21,724 bases of DNA from a virus. The position numbers and the translations under genes were made by a program. The notes below the pieces were generated by a model, which worked only from the letters and a program-made list of their open reading frames with translations, made no database searches and was not told where the DNA came from. Positions 1 through 6,051 of the stretch are shown piece by piece. The stretch is taken from positions 1-21,724 of the IMG/VR virus record IMGVR_UViG_3300027861_000219. The stretch is one strand, 5' to 3'. Position 1 is the stretch's first letter; each line of letters begins with the position of its first letter.

Positions 1-173
1 GGCCTTGGCTCTTCATAAAGCCAGTCAAATTTTTGCACAGCTTCTTTGCATGCAAGGCATCGTGTCCAATCCCATGCGAAACTCCACACTCTTTCCCACT
101 CCCCGCACCTGGGGCATTTGATCCGTTTACCCTGTGAACCTGCCCTTGTGTGTTTGGTTACGTGATAGAGCAT
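1..173 (-). CDS. Small phage zinc-ribbon protein, cut by the left window edge
   Basis: The ATG at 173..171 opens a frame that stays open to base 1 (57 codons visible). The product begins MLYHVTKHTRAGSQGKR and carries two Cys pairs, CPRC near residue 20 and CLAC near residue 42, separated by a Trp-rich stretch (WSFAWDW). This is a compact zinc ribbon. Short proteins with this opening and paired CxxC knuckles recur in tailed-phage accessory blocks; no function is established that I know of. The start is well supported: AAGGAGGT lies a few bases upstream inside the end of the preceding gene, and the upstream TGA overlaps the ATG as TGATG, so the two are translationally coupled. Related proteins end soon after the last visible residues, so probably only a few codons are missing. 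Confidence 0.8.
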   Translation of the reverse strand, partial: MLYHVTKHTRAGSQGKRIKCPRCGEWERVWSFAWDWTRCLACKEAVQKFDWLYEEPR

Positions 174-502
174 CAAAACACCTCCTTCGTTAGGATCTTA
201 GCTATTTTAGCCGCCCATTCTTTGCTGAATCCATTATCACGCAATCTGCACATGATATGGACAGGGTTAAGGTAATGCCTCCGCATCTGCAACACTTTTG
301 CGCTTAATCTCAGGTAGTAGGTGATAGCCCGTCCAGACCAAATAAGCGGCCTTTCTTTGAGTGAGATTACCCTCGCATGGATCAGGCCCTGGGTAACGTC
401 CGTAATTTCAGCTTTACAAGCAGGGCATATGCCGTGGGTTACTTCCAAGCTGGTAAAATTTACACCCTGTAATTTTTTACACCACGCACATATTCTAATC
501 AT
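173..502 (-). CDS. Zinc-finger phage protein of unknown function
   Basis: The 109-residue product starts MIRICAWCKK and has a second knuckle GICPAC near residues 24-29. This CxxC...CxxC arrangement should bind one zinc ion. The C-terminal half is basic and includes HYLNPVHIMCRLRDNGF (about 75-91), a pattern I associate with small phage proteins seen next to other zinc-ribbon genes. AAGGAGG sits 6 bases before the ATG and overlaps the stop region of the upstream gene. The stop overlaps the start of the next small zinc protein (TGATG), so the two are coupled. Nucleic-acid binding is a reasonable inference from the fold and charge, but no specific role can be assigned. Confidence 0.75.
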   Translation of the reverse strand: MIRICAWCKKLQGVNFTSLEVTHGICPACKAEITDVTQGLIHARVISLKERPLIWSGRAITYYLRLSAKVLQMRRHYLNPVHIMCRLRDNGFSKEWAAKIAKILTKEVF

Positions 503-513
503 GATTATCCTCC

Positions 514-720
514 TTATATGGTTAGATAGTTCTTGATAAGATTTAACTGGTCCTCAGATGTCGGATTCATCAGCCATTCTTCAGAAAGTCCCAGCTCTAC
601 AATTACTTTTGTGTAGAGTCCATAGAGCTCTTTTTCTATCCTCATTTTTCTCTGTACTGCAAGGATCTCGGTATTTGTTGATCCGTTGTCATCAATTTCC
701 ACACTCATAAAAGTGGTCAT
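514..720 (-). CDS. Small acidic hypothetical protein
   Basis: 68 residues, beginning MTTFMSVEIDDNG, with a central helix-prone region (QRKMRIEKELYGLYTKVIVELGL) and the patch EEWLMNPTSEDQLNLI near the end. I recognise no family. A strong AAAGGAGG lies about 10 bases before the first ATG. A second ATG at codon 5 is possible but is further from the ribosome binding site. The gene is tightly spaced between the DUF3560 gene and the zinc-finger gene, consistent with one leftward transcript. No signal peptide, membrane segment or cysteine motif is present. Confidence 0.65.
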   Translation of the reverse strand: MTTFMSVEIDDNGSTNTEILAVQRKMRIEKELYGLYTKVIVELGLSEEWLMNPTSEDQLNLIKNYLTI

Positions 721-736
721 ATCTTAAGATCCTCCT

Positions 737-1543
737 TTAGTTTAATATTTTAGCAACAACATTTTCCGTTGCGTATCTGCCTTGGTTGTTGAGATGTCTT
801 TGCCAGGCGTTATTGTGCTTCGAATATTTAAAGCCCTCTGATCTCAGCTTAATATTTTTACATAACTTTAAATATGTCTCTTTATTATCAAATATAATCT
901 GAATCCTGTTTTCCTCAACGTTCTCAACAACCTTAAATCCTTCATGTTCCACTGTTGTGGTTTCTTTATCAAGGTTCGATTGTAAAACTGCGAGGCGCTG
1001 TTTCATCCTTTTGATATTAGCATTATTATTGGTCAGGCTGTAGCTTGCAAACCCAACACGACCAGCAAAATCAGGTTTAAATATTTCCTCAGATTGTGAG
1101 GATGAAAGGCCGAGCTTTATCATGGATGTGATCTTTTCTTCGGTCCTTTCGTTCCTGGGTTTTGATTTTATTATTTTATTAGCCATCTTCATAATGGTTT
1201 GTGACTTTTCGGCCTTCTGAATCTTGCCTTCAAGCTTTGTAATGGCTTCAGGGTCATCTAAGCTGATAGCTGTGTTATTTGCTGCTGCCTTGGCTTTGTC
1301 TTCATAATAACGTGCCTTTCTGGTGTCATCGCAAGCCTTAAACATATGGGTTTGACTCTTAGTCAGCCTGTTTCTATGGGCTTTTTCGGAGTGATGCCCC
1401 ACTAATATGGGCTGTCCAAAAGGGATGCCCGATACTAAATCGTTAGATATCTTTTCATGGTTCTGGGCAGATTTAAGAGCTTTGGTTGCAAGATCGTTGT
1501 ATCGGTCTATCCTGTTTTGTTTTTTCTCTTCGTATGTTCCCAT
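737..1543 (-). CDS. DUF3560 family protein
   Basis: 268 residues from the chosen ATG at 1543. Residues 39-53 contain IPFGQPILVGHHSE, followed by a basic HRNR patch and a coiled KARYYEDKAKAAA segment. This combination is the hallmark of DUF3560, a family frequent on phages, plasmids and other mobile elements and without an established biochemical function. The C-terminus has the recurrent pattern GFKYSKHNNAWQRHLN (LKxxGF..W..AWQR type), often seen at the end of these proteins. The frame extends 21 codons upstream to an ATG at 1606, but that start would overlap the previous gene. AAAGGA at 1550-1555 sits 6 bases before the ATG at 1543, which decides the start. A small hairpin (1557-1574) immediately precedes this ribosome binding site. 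Confidence 0.82.
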   Translation of the reverse strand: MGTYEEKKQNRIDRYNDLATKALKSAQNHEKISNDLVSGIPFGQPILVGHHSEKAHRNRLTKSQTHMFKACDDTRKARYYEDKAKAAANNTAISLDDPEAITKLEGKIQKAEKSQTIMKMANKIIKSKPRNERTEEKITSMIKLGLSSSQSEEIFKPDFAGRVGFASYSLTNNNANIKRMKQRLAVLQSNLDKETTTVEHEGFKVVENVEENRIQIIFDNKETYLKLCKNIKLRSEGFKYSKHNNAWQRHLNNQGRYATENVVAKILN

Positions 1544-1556
1544 AATAAATCCTTTC

Positions 1557-1574
1557 GCCGGATCAGGCTCCGGC
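1557..1574 (-). promoter_or_regulatory. Hairpin just upstream of the DUF3560 ribosome binding site
   Basis: GCCGGA and TCCGGC pair perfectly (6 bp, mostly G-C, loop of 6). The stem ends 1-2 bases before the AAAGGA ribosome binding site. No T-run follows, so it is not a terminator. It could modulate ribosome access or protect the mRNA 5' side; that is inference. Confidence 0.4.
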
Positions 1575-1589
1575 GGGCCGTGTGTGGTT

Positions 1590-1892
1590 TTATGCAGTGC
1601 ATACATACTTTAAAGCTCTAATACCGGCATTAAACTCTTTATTTCTAGCCTTTATTGCCATATGTTTAAATGTAGGGTGATAATAAACTTCAGGCCTCAT
1701 GCCATCTTTTTTCATGTGCCCCAGCTCTCCACGTTTAACGGCATCGTTTAGAGCTTTCCGAACATCACGTGATAATTTATGGACAATGCGGAAGCGTTCG
1801 TTCCTTACCATTTCAATATTTGCTTCTGCTGCCGAAAGTATTCCGCGCTGTATTTTATCAGTCAACCGCTCTCTATCGTTCTGAATGCTCAC
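1590..1892 (-). CDS. Small basic hypothetical protein
   Basis: 100 residues beginning MSIQNDRERLTDKIQRG from a GTG start at 1892, with AAAGGAG 8 bases upstream. The protein is rich in Arg and Lys (VRNERFRIVHKLSRDVRKALNDAVKRGELGHMKKDGMRPEVYYHP) and predicted helical, so nucleic-acid binding is possible, but no domain is recognised. The segment KRGELGHMKKDGMRPEVYYHP resembles the wing of a small winged-helix protein; this is a weak impression only. It lies between the acidic EWW-motif gene and the DUF3560 gene in one leftward set. Confidence 0.65.
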   Translation of the reverse strand: MSIQNDRERLTDKIQRGILSAAEANIEMVRNERFRIVHKLSRDVRKALNDAVKRGELGHMKKDGMRPEVYYHPTFKHMAIKARNKEFNAGIRALKYVCTA

Positions 1893-1907
1893 TTTTATCT
1901 CTCCTTT

Positions 1908-1924
1908 GGTTCCGGCTGGCCGTG
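1908..1924 (-). repeat. 17-base leader repeat, copy 2 (copy 1 at 1566-1582)
   Basis: The plus-strand text GGTTCCGGCTGGCCGTG matches GGCTCCGGCGGGCCGTG at 1566-1582 with two mismatches. Both copies sit in the gap after a stop in the context GCATAA and before an AAAGGA-type ribosome binding site. Confidence 0.5.
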
Positions 1925-1928
1925 GGGG

Positions 1929-2294
1929 TTATGCTTCATTCTCAAAATCGGCACAAATGTTAATTAAAAATTCGGGATAATATTCTAAATCGCAACCTGA
2001 GCCTATATCCTGTATACATGTTTCTAATTCTTCAACCGTTTCATCATCTAACCTGTTGCCATTACGCAACTCATGATAAATGTTATCAGCCCTTTGGTAT
2101 CTTTTTATCAAATCTTTCCACCATTCAAAATCCTCCTGGGGCATAACGTACAGGTCCGTATCCTCATCTGTATCCAGATCATTAAAAGCCCCGTGGTTCC
2201 CCATGAGGTCCGAGACCCAACAACAGCCTGACTTCGGATCAATAATGCTTAACTCTTCTTTTTCGCCTGTCTCTTTGATGATAAATTCCTGCAT
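1929..2294 (-). CDS. Acidic phage protein with EWW motif, first gene of the left block
   Basis: 121 residues, strongly acidic. It begins MQEFIIKETGEKEELSI and then carries DPKSGCCWVSDLMGNHGA and QEDFEWWKDLIKRYQRAD. The pattern of a DP.(S/T)G..W..D..GN.GA stretch followed by D(F/Y)EWW recurs in small proteins of phage accessory or early regions; no function is known to me. The C-terminal third has Cys residues (ETCIQDIGSGCDLEYYPEF) that could stabilise the fold. AAAGGAG stands 6 bases before the ATG. This is the first gene after the 2295-2789 control region, so it probably leads its own transcript. Confidence 0.7.
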   Translation of the reverse strand: MQEFIIKETGEKEELSIIDPKSGCCWVSDLMGNHGAFNDLDTDEDTDLYVMPQEDFEWWKDLIKRYQRADNIYHELRNGNRLDDETVEELETCIQDIGSGCDLEYYPEFLINICADFENEA

Positions 2295-2481
2295 GATCAG
2301 TCTCCTTTGTGTTTGCGTTGAAGTTACTCATATACTAATGCACACCTCATGCCAAAACAGGGGGAAGAGCGGAAATAAAAGTAAAGAGTTATAACTGTGT
2401 GATATGATTAAGGAATAAATAGTGATCCCAAAATGGGGACTCTGTCTATCTAGAGGGAGCGATACGGTAAAAGTACAGGAT

Positions 2482-2510
2482 ATTATACTGTATATCGGGT
2501 GTAGTGTGGA
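2482..2510 (-). promoter_or_regulatory. Sigma70-type promoter for the left accessory block
   Basis: On the minus strand a consensus -10 TATAAT (2487..2482) lies 17 bases after TCCACA (2510..2505), which matches TTGACA at four of six positions. It lies downstream of both terminators and upstream of the gene starting at 2294, which is where a new leftward transcript needs a start. Predicted initiation is near 2475. Confidence 0.6.
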
Positions 2511-2539
2511 AAGGCGTATTGTGAGTGGGGTTAGGTAGG

Positions 2540-2578
2540 TATAGTATTTTTGACCAGAGTACAAAATATGATACTATA
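2540..2578. repeat. Interrupted palindrome, possible operator
   Basis: TATAGTAT (2540-2547) and ATACTATA (2571-2578) are exact inverted copies. The interval contains a second imperfect pair, TTTTGAC facing GTACAAAA. It lies about 30 bases upstream of the -35 box at 2505-2510. A dimeric repressor or activator site would look like this, but no regulator gene is visible in the window to pair with it. Confidence 0.45.
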
Positions 2579-2586
2579 AAACACAA

Positions 2587-2618
2587 AGAGCCAGACCATC
2601 TTTAAATGATCTGACTCT
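2587..2618 (-). terminator. Second leftward terminator-like hairpin
   Basis: On the minus strand AGAGTCAGATCAT pairs with ATGGTCTGGCTCT over 13 positions, two of them G-U, with a 6-base loop, followed by TTGTGTTTT. On the plus strand the two wobble positions become A-C mismatches, so the structure is formed by leftward RNA. It backs up the terminator at 2688-2721. Confidence 0.65.
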
Positions 2619-2687
2619 AAGGGAGGTTGCCCCCAAAAGGGCAAAGAATAAAATCATTATGAACTATTAATCAAGTTTATACAACAA

Positions 2688-2721
2688 AAAAAGGCCCTGC
2701 AACCCGATACAGGACCTTTTT
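2688..2721 (-). terminator. Intrinsic terminator ending the late (structural) transcript
   Basis: On the minus strand AAAAAGGTCCTG pairs with CAGGGCCTTTTT (12 pairs, one G-U, loop of 10) and continues as TTTTTTTGTTGT. This is a textbook intrinsic terminator 70 bases beyond the last late gene. The plus strand could also form it with one A-C mismatch and a T5 run, but the wobble pair favours leftward use. Confidence 0.82.
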
Positions 2722-2789
2722 AAGGAGATGAGGAAGAAAATGAAAAGTCATACTGTTTATATCAATCTATTACCTGGTTGTAAAGTAAA

Positions 2790-2948
2790 TTATTTCAAGG
2801 TCTGCTTTTTAGATACCACTCCTGTGACAATAGCTTTTAACCCATCGACTAAGATGTCATCCCACTTAACGGGCGTGATCTTCACGACCTTTTCCAGGGT
2901 GTAGAACCCTATAAGGCAGTACTCCCAATTCGCTATGATCCAATCCAT
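2790..2948 (-). CDS. Small phage membrane protein with TPxKWDD motif
   Basis: A 52-residue gene: ATG at 2948..2946, TAA at 2792..2790. The product begins MDWIIANWEYCLIGFYTLEK, a hydrophobic opening that could form one membrane segment. It then carries VVKITPVKWDDILVDGLKAI (residues 21-40), followed by a short basic tail. Small phage proteins with an N-terminal membrane segment followed by a T-P-(T/S/V)-K-x-D-D motif are common near the tail-fibre or lysis region of tailed phages; their role is not established and a holin-like role is only a guess. The ATG overlaps the TAA of the upstream lipoprotein gene (TAATG), so translation is coupled. It is the last gene before the late terminator. Confidence 0.72.
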   Translation of the reverse strand: MDWIIANWEYCLIGFYTLEKVVKITPVKWDDILVDGLKAIVTGVVSKKQTLK

Positions 2949-3238
2949 TATGAGTTACCCTCCTCTGTAATTTTGTCAATTGCGATTTTTATTATTGAGG
3001 CCTTGATACACTCTTCCAGGTCTTCATACTCAGGCAGGATCTCATTAATCTTAGCCTTTACGCACTCCTCTATATCATCACTGGTCAAGCAAGGTACTAT
3101 AAGCCCCTCAAGATCTAGATCAAGGTCAATACACGGTTCCACTACATCAACGACCTGCTCTTTCTGGCTGTCCGAAAATAGGCAGGCAGATACGAAAAGT
3201 ACTGCTATGATTGCTATGATTGTTTTTATTGCGTTCAC
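2948..3238 (-). CDS. Phage-encoded lipoprotein of unknown function
   Basis: 96 residues from a GTG start at 3238, with AAAGGAGG 8 bases upstream. The N-terminus MNAIKTIIAIIAVLFVSAC is a lipoprotein signal with lipobox VSAC (Cys19); the residue after Cys is Leu rather than Asp, which would route it to the outer membrane in enterobacteria. The mature part is acidic, with internal cysteines in repeated ECxK-type contexts (DIEECVKAKINEIL and DLEECIKASIIKIA). These two segments look like a short internal duplication. Its place after the tail genes and before a small membrane protein makes an outer-membrane spanin subunit or a lipoprotein acting in superinfection exclusion possible. It lacks the Pro-rich body common in Rz1, so neither is asserted. 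Confidence 0.72.
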   Translation of the reverse strand: MNAIKTIIAIIAVLFVSACLFSDSQKEQVVDVVEPCIDLDLDLEGLIVPCLTSDDIEECVKAKINEILPEYEDLEECIKASIIKIAIDKITEEGNS

Positions 3239-3271
3239 TGTGATTTCCTCCTTTATTTATAGTAACAAGTT

Positions 3272-5368
3272 TTACTGTTCGATTAATTTAATAGTTCCGA
3301 TGACAGCTCCTGTTCCGGTTGCTGTGCCGTTGCATCTCACATTAAACATTGCCGGTACATCATAATAGCTCAGATTTCCGTCAACCCTATCATGATCTAT
3401 TTGTCTAATATCATTTGACATGTCAGTTGTGAAACTAGGAAGAGTAGTAACCAAGCCGTCTATATCGAATATCCTCAAATAAAGTAAAATACCGGATGAA
3501 AGAGAAGATGCTTCCGTATGTCTATAATCAATCCCAGCAACTAAATATCTTTTATTGTAATCATATCCTGATAAATAGAAATTCAAATCCCCACCATCAA
3601 AATCCAGCTCAGGAGTTACAACATACGTTGCTCCTTCCCATTTAATCATGTCGTATTGTGCATCAGGCAAGTTATAGAAATAAGAATAATCATAATTGGG
3701 AATACCACCGTAATTATACCCTAGTCTTGTCTCATGATCTTCAGACAAAGATTGTAAAAGTATCTCAGCTCCCTCATTATACATGACCGTTAATTTGCCC
3801 GTATCCTCATACATATCAAAAGATAAATCATTATTAACGCCTATAATAGTATTCCCTTTAAACGTTAATTCCAAATCAGTATATGTTGTCGATGATCCAT
3901 CGCAATTTGCTAAAAACGGCTTAATTTTATTATCTACAATGACATTATCTTCAATTATACGATATCCTGTATAATAGTATGTGGATGTTGTGCTGCCTAC
4001 CTGTATTCCAATAGAATAATTTGTGATAGTGTTATTGATTATTTTTAAATTATGATTATCTCGATTGTCTGATATACCTCTTTGAGCCGAGCTTGACCCA
4101 TCAGCACCATACATAAGATTGCTATTAATCAGCACATCGGTACAACCTGCTATTATAATTCCGGTTATCGTATAATCTAAAGATCCTGTTTGATCAATTG
4201 TATTATTTGATATAATAATATTTTTCCCACCCTCAGACAGGATTGCACTACCGTAAGTATTTCCTCCGTCTATGACGTTGCCATTTACAACTAAATTAGA
4301 CGCTTGTAAATTTATATTACAATTTACACCTGCTAGATAAGTGGTTTCCTCAACATAATTCCCTTGCACGATTACATTTGTTGATCCGTTCATAATATCA
4401 ATGCTAGGATTTCCTACTCCGCTTTCAGGTAAAACAAAATCAGAATTAATAATTTTCACATTTTCTGCTTGACAAATATTCATTGACAGGGCATAAGATT
4501 TGAATTTACATGAATCAATAGTGATATTGTGATTTTTTAATTCGCCAGTAGGATCAACAAGAATTGCATCTCCAATTCTAATATTTACTCCTCTAGTCGG
4601 TGAGCTTGAAGCAACGTTCATCGGCGATACGCCAGAATTGTCGAAACACATATCTTTGAAAGAAACATTTGTTATGTTGTCATCAACGGTATTTCTCATT
4701 ATTGAATAAAATTGATTATTAACATCAAAATCTATCCAGTTAAAAATAGTGATATCGTCTTTACCTTGACCGACAAAGTGCATGTTATCCCTAATCTCAA
4801 AGTAGACCCTATCAGAAGCTTCAAACCAATATTCTCCTGCTGTGGCTTTTAGGATACAACCCGTAACCCCAGATATAGAAGCAGTCAATTTATTTATGTT
4901 ATTAAGATTTGAAGTTGCTACAGCATTAGTTTCGATATTAGGCTTTACGCCCACCCAATCAATAGGAATTTCTCCAGGAACAGTCCACTCTATCCCTCCA
5001 TCCAATTCAAAAACTCTCTGTGTATCTATAGCAATAATTTTGTTAGGGTTAAAAGATGGTGTTACTCCGCTTGGCGTATAAATCCAAGCCCTTGGTTCTA
5101 CTATGATCGTTTCGTATTCTTCAAATGTCACGCCAGAAGTAATGGAATAATAAGTAACATCTGAAACCCCAGTATGAATAAGCTTATAAGTAGGCTCTAA
5201 TCCATCCGAAGCATATCTAGTAAGTGCTTTATTATGCATTGATATGAGTTCAGCACCGCTTGAAGGATAATAAATTAAACCGCTTTTTTCAAGCTGAGTT
5301 CGCCAAACAGCACCACAAAATAGCCCAACGCATACAATTATTAAAAGTAATACATTTCTTAATTTCAT
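3272..5368 (-). CDS. Beta-helix tailspike-like protein with hydrophobic N-terminus
   Basis: 698 residues from the ATG at 5368, preceded by AAGGGAG with a 9-base spacer. An upstream ATG at 5392 would overlap the previous gene and ignore this site. Residues 4-21 (RNVLLLIIVCVGLFCGAV) form a strong hydrophobic segment without a clean cleavage site, so it may be a signal anchor. Residues from about 210 to 500 show many short Asn/Val/Ile rungs (KNIIISNNTID, TDVLINSNLM, NLKIINNTIT) typical of a right-handed parallel beta-helix of the pectate-lyase/NosD type, as in phage tailspikes that bind or cleave surface glycans. The C-terminal 200 residues look like a beta-rich cap. No catalytic residues can be assigned by eye. 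The gene is markedly AT-richer than the tail genes, suggesting separate acquisition. Confidence 0.7.
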   Translation of the reverse strand: MKLRNVLLLIIVCVGLFCGAVWRTQLEKSGLIYYPSSGAELISMHNKALTRYASDGLEPTYKLIHTGVSDVTYYSITSGVTFEEYETIIVEPRAWIYTPSGVTPSFNPNKIIAIDTQRVFELDGGIEWTVPGEIPIDWVGVKPNIETNAVATSNLNNINKLTASISGVTGCILKATAGEYWFEASDRVYFEIRDNMHFVGQGKDDITIFNWIDFDVNNQFYSIMRNTVDDNITNVSFKDMCFDNSGVSPMNVASSSPTRGVNIRIGDAILVDPTGELKNHNITIDSCKFKSYALSMNICQAENVKIINSDFVLPESGVGNPSIDIMNGSTNVIVQGNYVEETTYLAGVNCNINLQASNLVVNGNVIDGGNTYGSAILSEGGKNIIISNNTIDQTGSLDYTITGIIIAGCTDVLINSNLMYGADGSSSAQRGISDNRDNHNLKIINNTITNYSIGIQVGSTTSTYYYTGYRIIEDNVIVDNKIKPFLANCDGSSTTYTDLELTFKGNTIIGVNNDLSFDMYEDTGKLTVMYNEGAEILLQSLSEDHETRLGYNYGGIPNYDYSYFYNLPDAQYDMIKWEGATYVVTPELDFDGGDLNFYLSGYDYNKRYLVAGIDYRHTEASSLSSGILLYLRIFDIDGLVTTLPSFTTDMSNDIRQIDHDRVDGNLSYYDVPAMFNVRCNGTATGTGAVIGTIKLIEQ

Positions 5369-5382
5369 TGTGTTTTTCTCCC

Positions 5383-6021
5383 TTACATCCATGATGACCC
5401 GTTATAGATAAAAAGTTGTTTGCCTCTGCTTACAGGAGTTCCGTCAAAATATACATAGGCTCCATCAGTACCAATATTGACAATCCATGCCTCGTATCCA
5501 GTCGGAAATCCTGATCCTGGAGTTAAAAGCCTGTCTGTCCCATCTGGATCATAAACATAAACACGTTTCAAACCGCTTACATAGTCAATGCTTTCATTCC
5601 CTGTCATAGTTGATTCATATGCAGAGTTTTCCACAACGGGAGCCGAAAATGATATTGTCCAATCTGTAATTGTTCCGCTTCCCTCAAAGTATCGAGAGTC
5701 TACAACTAAGGCCCCCGTTCCTGAATTGTAAGAAGTTACCAGACAATTCATAAAGTTTTCAGGATCGGAGGTCTGGGCAATCTGAATGAACATGCCAGGC
5801 AGAAAAGACTTAGACACATCAACGGTCAAAGACTTTGCCCCACTACCTACCGTTAAAGAGGTCGTACTGGTGGATGATGTGTCGTTTAGGTCCATTGCCA
5901 GAGCAACGGTATTACACTCATCTGCAAAGGTGGGAAGGGCTCCCAAAAAGGCATCGGCCTTAGTCGAAAAATCATTAGGCTCCGCCCTGCTTGGTGGATC
6001 TGGTAAAGGTGTTATAGCCAT
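5383..6021 (-). CDS. Tail fibre/adaptor-like virion protein
   Basis: 212 residues. The N-terminus MAITPLPDPPSRAEPNDFST followed by KADAFLGALPTFADECNTVA is a signature of phage tail-fibre or adaptor proteins (P.PPSR.DP..F...AD.FL.ALP.F..E.N). A middle module (about 50-130) with TSLTVGSGAKSLTVDVSKSF and PGMFIQIAQTSDPENFMNCL is a small beta domain that recurs in phage fibres. The C-terminal part (160-212) is a short beta-rich region ending GKQLFIYNGSSWM. It probably sits at the tail tip and carries or connects to the next protein, the beta-helix spike. AGGAGC lies 8 bases before the ATG. Confidence 0.78.
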   Translation of the reverse strand: MAITPLPDPPSRAEPNDFSTKADAFLGALPTFADECNTVALAMDLNDTSSTSTTSLTVGSGAKSLTVDVSKSFLPGMFIQIAQTSDPENFMNCLVTSYNSGTGALVVDSRYFEGSGTITDWTISFSAPVVENSAYESTMTGNESIDYVSGLKRVYVYDPDGTDRLLTPGSGFPTGYEAWIVNIGTDGAYVYFDGTPVSRGKQLFIYNGSSWM

Positions 6022-6051
6022 TTTATTAAGCTCCTATATTATATAACGATA

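Larger units (their letters stand above)
2295..2789. other. Intergenic control region between late and accessory blocks
   Basis: About 495 bases without a convincing gene. Read leftward it holds, in order: a strong terminator hairpin (2688-2721), a small hairpin TTGCCC/GGGCAA (2627-2644), a second terminator-like hairpin (2587-2618), an interrupted palindrome (2540-2578) and a promoter with a consensus -10 (2482-2510). A leader of roughly 180 bases then runs to the ATG at 2294. The segment 2295-2480 shows only short AT-rich palindromes (for example GTTATAAC at 2389-2396). Confidence 0.7.

Noticed and set aside
2080-2394. 104-codon plus-strand frame
   Set aside because: Lies opposite the well-supported acidic EWW gene; composition is that of an antisense shadow.
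2328-2564. 78-codon minus-strand frame in the control region
   Set aside because: Low-complexity hydrophobic product, no ribosome binding site; it covers the promoter and runs through palindromic sequence.
2550-2577. Plus-strand promoter TTGACC-16-TACTAT
   Set aside because: The match is part of the palindrome and points into hairpins evolved on the other strand; no convincing downstream gene. Kept only as a possibility in the findings.
2627-2644. TTGCCC/GGGCAA hairpin as a third terminator
   Set aside because: Six-pair stem with no T-run on either strand.
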